Shown here piece by piece: positions 5,742-11,218 of a stretch of DNA of 11,218 nucleotides. Position 1 is the first letter of the stretch, and every line of letters begins with the position of its first letter. Source of the stretch: JAFHCF01 sp048497495 (GTDB taxonomy: Bacteria > Pseudomonadota > Alphaproteobacteria > Rhizobiales > Ancalomicrobiaceae); assembly GCA_048497495.1 (NCBI GenBank), contig JAFHCF010000033.1, positions 1 to 11,218 of the forward strand, written 5' to 3'. A model generated the notes under the pieces. That model was not told where the DNA came from. It saw nothing but the letters and a program-made list of their open reading frames with translations, and made no database searches. The translations under genes were made by a program, and so were the position numbers.

Positions 5742-6923
5742 ATGGCGACCAGCGCCGAACAGATGCGCGCCTACGACGGCCCGACCCTGCTCACCGGAGG
5801 CTTCCGGCCGTTCTTCCTCTTCGGCGCGGTCTGGGCGGCGATCGCCATCCTCCTGTGGATCCCGATGTTCGAGGGGCTCCTCACCCTGCCCACCGCCTTC
5901 TCGCTCGTCGATTGGCATGTCCACGAACTGCTCTACGGCTATCTCGCGGCGGCCGTCGCCGGCTTCCTCCTGACCGCCATCCCCAACTGGACCGGCCGCC
6001 TGCCGGTGGTCGGCCGACCGCTCGCGCTGCTGGTCGGGCTGTGGGCCGCCGGGCGCCTCGCCGTCCTGGTCTCCGGCCTGATCGGCGCGGTGCCGGCGGC
6101 GGTGATCGATCTCGCCTTCCTCGCCGCCCTCGTCGCCGTCACCGGCCGCGAGGTCTGGGCCGGCAACAACCGGCGCAATTTCGGGGTCGTCGGCCTGGTG
6201 GGGCTCCTCTTCCTCGGCAATCTCGTCTTCCATCTGGAGACGATCCTCGTCGGCACCGCCGCCTACGGCACCCGCCTCGGCATCGCCGGCGCCCTGCTGC
6301 TGGTCTCGCTGATCGGCGGCCGCATCGTCCCGAGCTTCACCATCAACTGGCTGCGCGATCGCCCGAAGGGCCGAAGTGCCGCGCCCTTCGCCCGCTTCGA
6401 CAAGATCGTCATCGCCGCGACCGCTCCGGCTTTGGCGATCTGGGTGGCGCTGCCCGACCAGCCCGCGACCGGCATCGCGCTGCTCGTCGCCGGCGTGCTC
6501 CAGACCGCCCGCCTCGCCCGCTGGGCCGGGTGGCGCACCTGGGGCGAGAAGCTGGTGTTCGTCCTCCACGTCGCCTACGGCTTCCTCGCCCTCGGCTTCC
6601 TGCTGCTCGGCACGACCCTCCTCGGCCTGTCGCCGCTTCCGCCGTCGGCGGCGTTGCACGCCTGGACGATCGGCGCCCTCGCGCTGATGACGCTGGCGGT
6701 GATGACCCGCGCCAGCCTCGGTCACACCGGCCGCCCGCTCCACGCCACCCGCGCCATTCGGACGATCTATCTCGGGGCCTTCGTCGCCACCCTCGCCCGC
6801 CTCACCATGGGGTTGGGGCAGGCGGATCTCGTCTTCCTGCATCTGGCGGCGGTCGGCTGGCTCGTCGCCTTCGTCGGCTTCGCGCTGGTCTATCGGCCGA
6901 TCCTCACCGGCCCGCGCGGCTGA
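5742..6923 (+). CDS. nnrS: NnrS family protein (haem-copper membrane protein, nitric-oxide stress)
   Basis: A 393-residue polytopic membrane protein with about 11-12 hydrophobic segments. NnrS family signatures are visible: LLTGGFRPFFLFGAVWA (16-32), DWHVHELLYGYLAAAVAGFL (57-76) with the paired His expected to hold metal, and LLTAIPNWTGRLPVVG (76-91), then conserved RIVPSFTINWL and MTRASLGHTGRPL in later helices. NnrS from Rhodobacter sphaeroides binds haem and copper and is controlled by NnrR; in other bacteria it protects against NO, especially NO effects on iron. The exact reaction is not settled. The ATG at 5742 is preceded by gagagg at about 7 bases; the frame is open upstream but only the region from 5742 matches the family. 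The operator at 5657-5670 predicts induction by nitrogen oxides. No nor or nir gene is adjacent. It is convergent with the PCuAC gene. Confidence 0.95.
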   Translation: MATSAEQMRAYDGPTLLTGGFRPFFLFGAVWAAIAILLWIPMFEGLLTLPTAFSLVDWHVHELLYGYLAAAVAGFLLTAIPNWTGRLPVVGRPLALLVGLWAAGRLAVLVSGLIGAVPAAVIDLAFLAALVAVTGREVWAGNNRRNFGVVGLVGLLFLGNLVFHLETILVGTAAYGTRLGIAGALLLVSLIGGRIVPSFTINWLRDRPKGRSAAPFARFDKIVIAATAPALAIWVALPDQPATGIALLVAGVLQTARLARWAGWRTWGEKLVFVLHVAYGFLALGFLLLGTTLLGLSPLPPSAALHAWTIGALALMTLAVMTRASLGHTGRPLHATRAIRTIYLGAFVATLARLTMGLGQADLVFLHLAAVGWLVAFVGFALVYRPILTGPRG

Positions 6924-6936
6924 AGCGAAGGGCGCG

Positions 6937-6967
6937 GCGGAGGGCACGCGGACCGCGCGCCCTCCGC
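6937..6967. terminator. Strong hairpin terminator between nnrS and the copper chaperone gene
   Basis: The arms gcggagggc (6937-6945) and gccctccgc (6959-6967) form a perfect 9-bp stem. Inside, cgcg/cgcg (6947-6950, 6954-6957) continues it past an A/C mismatch to a three-base loop. It lies between two convergent stops (6923 and 6975), as expected for a shared bidirectional terminator, although no T-tract is present. Confidence 0.65.
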
Positions 6968-6974
6968 GATCCCG

Positions 6975-7481
6975 TCAGTGCGCGCCGTGGGCCGGCGGCT
7001 TTCCACCCATCGCCTCGACCTTGAAGTCGACCGCGACGGTGCCGGCCTTCTCGAAGGTCAGCGAGCCCTTGAAGGTGGCGTCCTTGGCGATCGGCTGCTT
7101 CAGACCGATGAACATGATGTGGTAGCCGCCGGGCTTGAACTCGACCTTGCCGCCGGCCGGAACGGCGATGCCGTCGTCGAGACCGCGCATTCGCATCACC
7201 CCGTCGATCACCGCCATCTCGTGGATCTCCACCTTGGCCGAGATGGCGGACGAGGCCGAGACCAGACGGTCGGCGGTCTTGCCCTTGTTGACGATGGTGA
7301 GATAGCCGGCGCCGACCGGCGCCGCCTTGGGCGTCGCCCGGCTCCAGGGATGATCGATGGTCAGATCGCCGACCTCGTAGTCGTGCGCCGACGCCACCGA
7401 TCCGCAGGCGGCGAGAAAGGCGCCGAGCGCCAGAACCCTGAGAGACTGCGCCGCGAGGCACTTCGTGGTGAGTGTGTTCAT
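6975..7481 (-). CDS. PCuAC-type periplasmic copper chaperone
   Basis: A 168-residue exported cupredoxin-like protein. PCuAC proteins carry Cu(I) in the periplasm to the CuA site of cytochrome oxidase and related copper enzymes. The Met/His copper motif is visible as KVEIHEMAVIDGVMRM (about 83-98, with His87, Met89 and Met98) and GGYHIMF (His121, Met123). Typical family strands IDHPWSRATPKAAPVGAGYL (42-61) and the end GGYHIMFIGLKQPIAKDATF are present. The N-terminus is a signal peptide; cleavage at ASA-H (32/33) is likely, but LAAC at 23-26 also fits a lipobox, so it may be a lipoprotein. A short His-containing tail (PAHGAH) ends the protein. It lies 120 bases downstream of the DUF2946-like gene on the same strand and may be cotranscribed. 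A client copper enzyme is not encoded in the window. Confidence 0.92.
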   Translation of the reverse strand: MNTLTTKCLAAQSLRVLALGAFLAACGSVASAHDYEVGDLTIDHPWSRATPKAAPVGAGYLTIVNKGKTADRLVSASSAISAKVEIHEMAVIDGVMRMRGLDDGIAVPAGGKVEFKPGGYHIMFIGLKQPIAKDATFKGSLTFEKAGTVAVDFKVEAMGGKPPAHGAH

Positions 7482-7601
7482 CGAATTCGGTCTCGTTTCT
7501 CGAAGGATGGGGTCGACGGCGCCGCGCCCGCGATCGGCCGATCGTCGCGGCCTTGGGTCTCACGGTTTCGTCGCCGGCGTCTTGATCGATGTCGAGACGC
7601 G

Positions 7602-8030
7602 TCAGGCCGCCTCGGGCCGCGCGTCACGGTCGCGGGGGCGTCGCGACGGCGGTCCGCGCGATCGCGGCGCGACCGAAAGCGGCACCGGCATCGCCGCGAC
7701 CACGACGGTCGCCCGCCCGATCGGCACGTCGGCGGGCATGGCGACGACGATTTCGGCGACGCTGCCCAAGCCGGGCGCCGCCATCAGCCGACAGGCCTCG
7801 CACCGCGTGACCGGCGACGACCCGTCGTCGGTTCGATCCCGCGGATCGGCGAGAACGAGATGGCAGAGAAAGACCGGCGAGCCGTCGGGCAGGCGCCACG
7901 CGGCGGCCTCGCGCTCGACGAAGCCGATCGCGGCCATCGGCCGATGGGCGAAACCGACGAGCACCGTCGTCAGCGCCAGAAGCACCGCCGCCAGGACCCG
8001 AGAGTGAGACCGCCGCGCCAGACCGAACAT
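7602..8030 (-). CDS. Small exported Cys-containing protein, DUF2946-like
   Basis: A 142-residue protein with an N-terminal membrane/signal segment (SRVLAAVLLALTTVLVGFAH at about 10-29), then a domain with FLCHL and, about 30 residues later, CEACRLMAAPG. This layout, a short exported protein with a few cysteines in a C...CxxC pattern beside copper genes, resembles DUF2946 proteins; the match is from memory of the family style and is not certain. Residues near the C-terminus are Arg/Pro-rich and likely disordered. The ATG at 8030 is preferred over upstream alternatives such as a TTG at 8066 because the signal segment starts just after it; the ribosome site (GGA, about 6 bases) is weak. Position upstream of the PCuAC gene suggests a joint role in periplasmic copper handling, with the cysteines as possible ligands. 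This function is inference. Confidence 0.65.
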   Translation of the reverse strand: MFGLARRSHSRVLAAVLLALTTVLVGFAHRPMAAIGFVEREAAAWRLPDGSPVFLCHLVLADPRDRTDDGSSPVTRCEACRLMAAPGLGSVAEIVVAMPADVPIGRATVVVAAMPVPLSVAPRSRGPPSRRPRDRDARPEAA

Positions 8031-8036
8031 CGGTCC

Positions 8037-8066
8037 AGCATGGCGGCGGTGTCGCCGCCGTGTCAA
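8037..8066 (-). promoter_or_regulatory. Possible promoter with dyad in the spacer, upstream of the DUF2946-like gene
   Basis: On the minus strand a perfect -35 hexamer TTGACA (8066-8061) is followed by a spacer holding the dyad ggcggc-N6-gccgcc (8042-8059). The -10 (CATGCT, 8042-8037, 18-base spacing) is poor and would put the start close to the ATG. A dyad in the spacer is the layout of MerR-type metal-responsive promoters, but GC-rich dyads are common here. Confidence 0.25.
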
Positions 8067-8166
8067 CGTGTCGCAACGGCGATCATGCCACCCGCACCGA
8101 CCGCCCCGCCCCCCGACGAAGGGGACACGGCAGACGGCTCCGCGGCCCTTCCGACACAGGTTCCGC

Positions 8167-8195
8167 TTGCATCCCCCCCGCCCCGACGCTTACCG
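8167..8195 (+). promoter_or_regulatory. Candidate promoter of the B12-riboswitch/cbiMNQO operon
   Basis: TTGCAT (8167-8172) and TTACCG (8190-8195) are separated by 17 bases and would start transcription near 8202, exactly where the riboswitch P1 stem begins. The -10 is a weak match; the placement is the main support. Confidence 0.35.
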
Positions 8196-8202
8196 TGGCG
8201 CA

Positions 8203-8482
8203 TCGATGGTTCCTCGCGTCGCGCTTCGCGGCCGAGGTGAAAAGGGAACACGGGAACGAAGCCCCCTCGCCGGTCGAAAGACCTCGAGGGCGACGACGGA
8301 GCCGTGGCTGCCCCCGCAACTGTGAGCGGAGAGGTATCGGTCGAGATCGCCCCCTTGCCGGACGAGGCAGGAGACAGGGACGATCGGCCACTGGTCGCGC
8401 CACCCCCCACCGGGCGGCGGGAATGGACCGGGAAGGCTGGACCGAGACCCGAAGACCCGCGAGCCAGGAGACCTGCCATCGA
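8203..8482 (+). ncRNA. Adenosylcobalamin (B12) riboswitch
   Basis: All conserved blocks of the cobalamin riboswitch occur in order: ggtgaaaagggaacacggg near 8236-8254, gccgtggctgcccccgcaac (8301-8320) followed by tgtgagcgg, ccactg near 8389-8394, ggaaggc (8431-8437), gacccg before the B12 box, and the B12 box agccaggagacctgcc (8462-8477). The closing P1 stem is perfect: tcgatgg (8203-8209) with ccatcga (8476-8482). At about 280 bases it is longer than the usual 200 because of extended side stems. Binding of adenosylcobalamin is expected to switch off the cobalt importer downstream, so that cobalt is taken up only when B12 is scarce. This controls cbiMNQO and supports cobalt rather than nickel as the transported metal. 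Confidence 0.96.
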
Positions 8483-8487
8483 CCCCG

Positions 8488-8552
8488 GCGCCGTGCGCGT
8501 CTTTCGGGCGGGGTGTCCCGAGAGCCGAGCCTCTGGCCGATGGTCACGGCGC
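8488..8552 (+). promoter_or_regulatory. Possible expression-platform stem of the riboswitch
   Basis: gcgccgtg (8488-8495) is perfectly complementary to cacggcgc (8545-8552), closing a structure with smaller internal hairpins between the B12 box and the cbiM ribosome site (gaggtgg, 8564-8570). It could be the switching element for termination or initiation. No U-tract is seen, so translational control or Rho-dependent ending is as likely. Confidence 0.4.
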
Positions 8553-8575
8553 GCGATGCATTCGAGGTGGACCCG

Positions 8576-9247
8576 ATGCACATCATGGAAGGCTTTCTCC
8601 CGGCGACCCACGCGATCGGTTGGACGATCGTGTCGGCGCCCTTCGTCGTCGCAGGCGCGATATCGCTGCGCCGAATCCTGCGCGAACGCCCCGAGGCGCG
8701 CCTGACGCTGGCCGCCGCCGGCGCCTTCACCTTCATCTTGTCGGCGCTGAAGCTGCCGAGCGTCACCGGGTCGTGCTCGCACCCGACCGGCACCGGCTTC
8801 GGCGCCATGGTCTTCGGTCCCTCGGTGATGACCCTGATCGGCACCATCGTGCTGCTCTTCCAGGGCCTGTTGCTCGCCCACGGCGGTCTCACCACCCTCG
8901 GCGCCAACGTCTTCTCGATGGCGATCGTCGGCCCCTGGGTCGGCTGGACGGCATGGAAGCTCAGCCTCCGGGTCGGCCTGCCGGTCACGGTCGCGGTCTT
9001 CCTCGGCGCCGCGCTCGCCGATCTCTCCACCTATGTGGTGACCTCCTTCGAGCTGGCCCTCGCCTTCCCCGATCCCACCTCGGGCTTCCTCGGCGCCCTC
9101 GCCAAGTTCGCCGGCATCTTCGCCGTCACCCAGCTGCCGCTGGCGATCGCCGAAGGGCTCCTCACCGTGGTGGTGATGAGCGCGCTGGTCGGCCGCGACG
9201 CCGCCGCGCCGGTCGCCGCCACCGCCTTCGGGAGGGCTCCGCGATGA
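8576..9247 (+). CDS. cbiM: Cobalt ECF transporter substrate-binding membrane component CbiM
   Basis: A 223-residue integral membrane protein, the metal-binding S component of the CbiMNQO cobalt importer. It begins MHIMEGFLPATHAIGW; in this family the amino-terminal Met-His is part of the metal site, which fixes the start at 8576 even though the frame is open far upstream. The ATG follows gaggtgg by about 5 bases. The second metal-site region, LKLPSVTGSCSHPTGTGFGA (about 58-77, His69), is intact, and six to seven hydrophobic segments follow, including FGPSVMTLIGTIVLLFQGLL and GPWVGWTAWKL. It lies 93 bases after the B12 riboswitch and overlaps cbiN by four bases (ATGA), so translation is coupled. 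No fused CbiN or NikN domain is present because cbiN is separate. Cobalt specificity is inferred from the riboswitch. Confidence 0.96.
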   Translation: MHIMEGFLPATHAIGWTIVSAPFVVAGAISLRRILRERPEARLTLAAAGAFTFILSALKLPSVTGSCSHPTGTGFGAMVFGPSVMTLIGTIVLLFQGLLLAHGGLTTLGANVFSMAIVGPWVGWTAWKLSLRVGLPVTVAVFLGAALADLSTYVVTSFELALAFPDPTSGFLGALAKFAGIFAVTQLPLAIAEGLLTVVVMSALVGRDAAAPVAATAFGRAPR

Positions 9248-9549
9248 CCCTCGCCCTCGGTCGCAAGACCTCGATCTCACTCCTGATCGCCGCCGCCCTG
9301 ATCACCGTCGCCCCCCTGGTGCTGCCCGGCGTCGAAGGCGCCTTCACCGGCACCGACGACGTCGCCTCAAAGGCGATCGAGGCGGGCCGGCCCGGCTACA
9401 CCCGCTGGATCACGCCGTTCTGGGAGCCGCCGTCGAAGGAGATCGAGAGCCTGATCTTCGCGCTCCAGGCGGCCGCCGGCGCCGGTGTCCTCGGCTATGT
9501 CCTCGGACGCCGACACGGGAGCCGCCGTCGCGATGTCGACGATCGATAG
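9244..9549 (+). CDS. cbiN: Cobalt ECF transporter accessory component CbiN
   Basis: A 101-residue protein with two membrane helices (about 10-32 and 73-90) and a periplasmic loop between them, matching the usual CbiN size. Diagnostic features are FTGTDDVASKAIEAGRPGYT in the loop and WITPFWEPPSKEIESLIFAL leading into the second helix. CbiN inserts into CbiM and is needed for cobalt loading. The ATG at 9244 overlaps the cbiM stop in an ATGA, and its 3' end overlaps cbiQ by 17 bases. The Arg/Asp-rich tail (GSRRRDVDDR) is cytoplasmic. Confidence 0.95.
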   Translation: MTLALGRKTSISLLIAAALITVAPLVLPGVEGAFTGTDDVASKAIEAGRPGYTRWITPFWEPPSKEIESLIFALQAAAGAGVLGYVLGRRHGSRRRDVDDR

Positions 9550-10267
9550 GATCGCCCACACCAACCGTTGGCGTGATCGTTCGCTCGTCGAGAAGACCCT
9601 GGCCGCGTCGGGGCTCCTCGCCCTGACGCTCGCCTTCCCGCCGTGGCCGACCGGCCTCGCGGTGTTGATGGTCGCGGCCGGCGCCGCGATCCTCGGCGCG
9701 CGGGTGCCGGTTTCCGCCTGGATGCGGGCGATGGCGGTGCCGCTCGGTTTCGTTCTGACCGGCGCGGCGACGCTCCTCGTCGAGGTCGGCCCGAACGGCG
9801 TCGCCCTGGCGCCGAACGGTGTGGGAGAGGCCGCTGCCCTGACGCTCAGGGCGAGCGCCGCGACCTCCGCCCTCCTCCTCCTCGCGCTGACGACGCCGGC
9901 GACCGACCTCGTCGCCGGTCTCGCCCGCTTACGCGTCCCCGCCGAGATCATCGAGATCGCCCTGTTGATCTACCGCTTCGTCTTCATCCTCGCCGACACT
10001 TTCGCCACCATGCGCGACGCGCAGGAGGCCCGGCTCGGCCATGTCGGCTGGCGCCGCCGCATCCGCTCGTCGGGGTTGCTGGCCGCCAACCTCCTGCCGC
10101 GCGCCATGGACCGCGCCCATCGCATGGAGATCGGCCTGTCGGCGCGCGGCTGGACCGGCGGGCCGCTGCGGCTCCTGTCGACCCCGCGGCCGGTCTCGCC
10201 CCGGGGGCTGGCGGCGGTCGTCGTCATCCTCGCCGGCCTCACCGCCGTCGGATGGATCGCCGCATGA
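9533..10267 (+). CDS. cbiQ: Cobalt ECF transporter transmembrane T component CbiQ
   Basis: A 244-residue EcfT-type membrane protein that couples the ATPase to CbiM. It starts MSTIDRIAHTNRWRDRSLVE, as CbiQ proteins usually do, followed by several hydrophobic helices. The coupling helices contain the two EcfT signature-like motifs: AQEARLGHVGW (A-R-G type, about 160-175) and SARGWTGGP (about 200-208), which contact the ATPase grooves. The ATG at 9533 is chosen since it begins the conserved N-terminus and GGGAG lies about 10 bases upstream; the alternatives GTG 9485 and ATG 9497 would add non-conserved residues encoded inside cbiN. It overlaps cbiN by 17 bases and cbiO by four. Confidence 0.94.
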   Translation: MSTIDRIAHTNRWRDRSLVEKTLAASGLLALTLAFPPWPTGLAVLMVAAGAAILGARVPVSAWMRAMAVPLGFVLTGAATLLVEVGPNGVALAPNGVGEAAALTLRASAATSALLLLALTTPATDLVAGLARLRVPAEIIEIALLIYRFVFILADTFATMRDAQEARLGHVGWRRRIRSSGLLAANLLPRAMDRAHRMEIGLSARGWTGGPLRLLSTPRPVSPRGLAAVVVILAGLTAVGWIAA

Positions 10268-10995
10268 GCCTGATCCGCGCCGAGGCGCTGTCCTACACCT
10301 ATCCCGGCGGGGTGCCCGGTCTCGTCGATCTCGACCTGACCATCGACAAGGGCCGCCGCCTCGCCATCCTCGGCCCCAACGGCGCCGGCAAGACGACGCT
10401 GTTGCTGCACCTCAACGGCACCCTGAAGCCCTCCGCCGGCCGCATCCTGATCGACGGGCTGCCGGCGACCTACGACCGCGCCGGCCTCGCCGCCTGGCGT
10501 CGCCGCGTCGGCCTCGTCCTCCAGGACGCCGACGACCAGCTCTTCGCCCCTTCCGTCGCCGAGGACGTCTCCTTCGGCCCGATGAACCTCGACCTCCCCG
10601 AGGCCGAGGTGCGTGCCCGCGTCACACAGGCGCTGGCGGCGCTGGGCATCGCCGACCTGGCCTCCCGCCCGACCCACATGCTGTCCTTCGGCCAGAAGAA
10701 ACGCGCCGCGATCGCCGGCGCCGTGGCGATGCGCCCCGAGGTGTTGCTGCTCGACGAGCCCACCGCCGGCCTCGACGCCCGCTCCGCCAAGCGCCTCTTG
10801 GCGACGCTGGCGGATCTCGAGGCCCAGGGCACCACCCTGGTCTTCACCACCCACGACGTCGACATGGCCCACCGCTTCGCCGACGACGCGGCGCTGTTCC
10901 AGCACGGACGGGTGATCGCGCGCGGGCCGGCGAAGGACGTGTTGGTCGATGCGGAACTGATGGACCGCGCGGGGTTGGACGCGGCCGTGGGGTGA
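10264..10995 (+). CDS. cbiO: Cobalt ECF transporter ATPase CbiO
   Basis: A 243-residue ABC ATPase powering cobalt import. All catalytic motifs are intact: Walker A GPNGAGKTT (37-45), Q-loop LVLQDADDQLF (85-94, Gln87) in the form typical of ECF ATPases, the signature LSFGQKKR (140-147), Walker B LLLDEPTAGLD (161-171), and the switch His in TTHD (His197). The signature has GQKKR in place of the more usual GQKQR; the difference is conservative. The ATG at 10264 overlaps the cbiQ stop (ATGA), so the four cbi genes form one translationally coupled operon. The tail after the H-loop is short, as in single-domain CbiO. Confidence 0.96.
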   Translation: MSLIRAEALSYTYPGGVPGLVDLDLTIDKGRRLAILGPNGAGKTTLLLHLNGTLKPSAGRILIDGLPATYDRAGLAAWRRRVGLVLQDADDQLFAPSVAEDVSFGPMNLDLPEAEVRARVTQALAALGIADLASRPTHMLSFGQKKRAAIAGAVAMRPEVLLLDEPTAGLDARSAKRLLATLADLEAQGTTLVFTTHDVDMAHRFADDAALFQHGRVIARGPAKDVLVDAELMDRAGLDAAVG

Positions 10996-11218
10996 GGGGG
11001 CGAGCGCGGTCTCGCCGCCGCTCCCATCCGACCGCCGCCGGTCGAGCGAACGGTCCGCGATCTCGACCTCCGTGGGTCCCGAAACCCTCCCCCACGTCGT
11101 CATTGCCGGGCTCGACCCGCTGCTGTCCGGTTCAGGCCGTCGTCGACCGCATCAACCGTCTGACGACACACGCGCTCGAGAGAGTGCTCGGCGATCGTGA
11201 CACGGCACGGCGCCGTCC
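10996..11218. other. Non-coding region downstream of the cbi operon
   Basis: No supported gene is seen in these 223 bases. At 11098-11119 a stretch starting cgtcattgccgggctcgacc resembles one arm of a dispersed intergenic hairpin common in alphaproteobacteria, but its second arm is missing, so it would be a degenerate copy at most. Confidence 0.4.
10999..11016 (+). terminator. Short hairpin after cbiO
   Basis: The arms ggcgag (10999-11004) and ctcgcc (11011-11016) with a 6-base loop start four bases after the cbiO stop. No T-tract follows. This is plausible as the operon end but short for a terminator. Confidence 0.4.

Noticed and set aside
5667..6947. Minus-strand open frame of 426 codons opposite nnrS
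   Set aside because: The composition (Gly/Glu/Asp/Arg-rich, no hydrophobic core) is that of an antisense shadow of a membrane protein gene.
11098..11119. Dispersed intergenic repeat element or attachment site
   Set aside because: Only one arm of the familiar hairpin is recognisable and there is no second copy in the window, so no mobile or repeat claim is made.

Overview
This window is a GC-rich (about 70 %) chromosomal segment with dense, mostly short-gapped genes and strong G/C third-position bias. Gene content and protein style (a YedY/MsrP enzyme, Dnr/NnrR-type Crp-Fnr regulators, NnrS, a nap remnant, and a B12-riboswitch-controlled CbiMNQO) point to an alphaproteobacterium, probably of the Hyphomicrobiales. 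The species cannot be named from the sequence alone. No tRNA, rRNA, CRISPR array, transposase or phage gene was seen.

Layout. (1) 1-865, minus: a family 2 glycosyltransferase cut by the left window edge. (2) 1052-2014, plus: msrP (yedY), the Tat-exported molybdopterin catalytic subunit of periplasmic methionine-sulfoxide reductase, with no msrQ beside it. (3) 2040-3533, minus: two tandem paralogous Crp/Fnr regulators with an FNR-like recognition helix but no N-terminal Fe-S cysteines. (4) 3661-4311, minus: a scar of a periplasmic nitrate reductase (nap) operon. The first three quarters of napF run directly, out of frame, into the last third of napC, so the rest of napF, whatever lay between the two genes (normally napD, napA and napB) and most of napC are gone. 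(5) 4482-5560, minus: mogA and a DUF2478 gene, 5 bases apart. (6) 5742-6923, plus: nnrS, diverging from mogA, with a TTG-N8-CAA Dnr/NnrR-type site between them. (7) 6975-8030, minus: a PCuAC periplasmic copper chaperone preceded by a small exported Cys-containing protein (DUF2946-like). (8) 8203-10995, plus: an adenosylcobalamin riboswitch followed by cbiM-cbiN-cbiQ-cbiO, a cobalt ECF importer with overlapping genes. (9) 10996-11218: non-coding sequence.

The middle of the window reads as an anaerobic nitrogen-oxide and molybdenum neighbourhood: NO-type regulators, a regulator box, NnrS, a molybdenum-cofactor gene and a decayed nitrate reductase. Around it are periplasmic redox repair (MsrP), copper delivery (PCuAC) and cobalt supply for B12. 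No nir, nor or nos structural gene lies in the window.

The most unusual observation is the napF/napC deletion scar. Its promoter region, its flanking genes and a possible terminator remain, which suggests respiratory or dissimilatory nitrate reduction was lost here while the associated regulators, NnrS and Mo genes were kept. I found no convincing wholly new system. The less understood parts are the mogA-DUF2478/nnrS divergent unit and the DUF2946-like/PCuAC pair.
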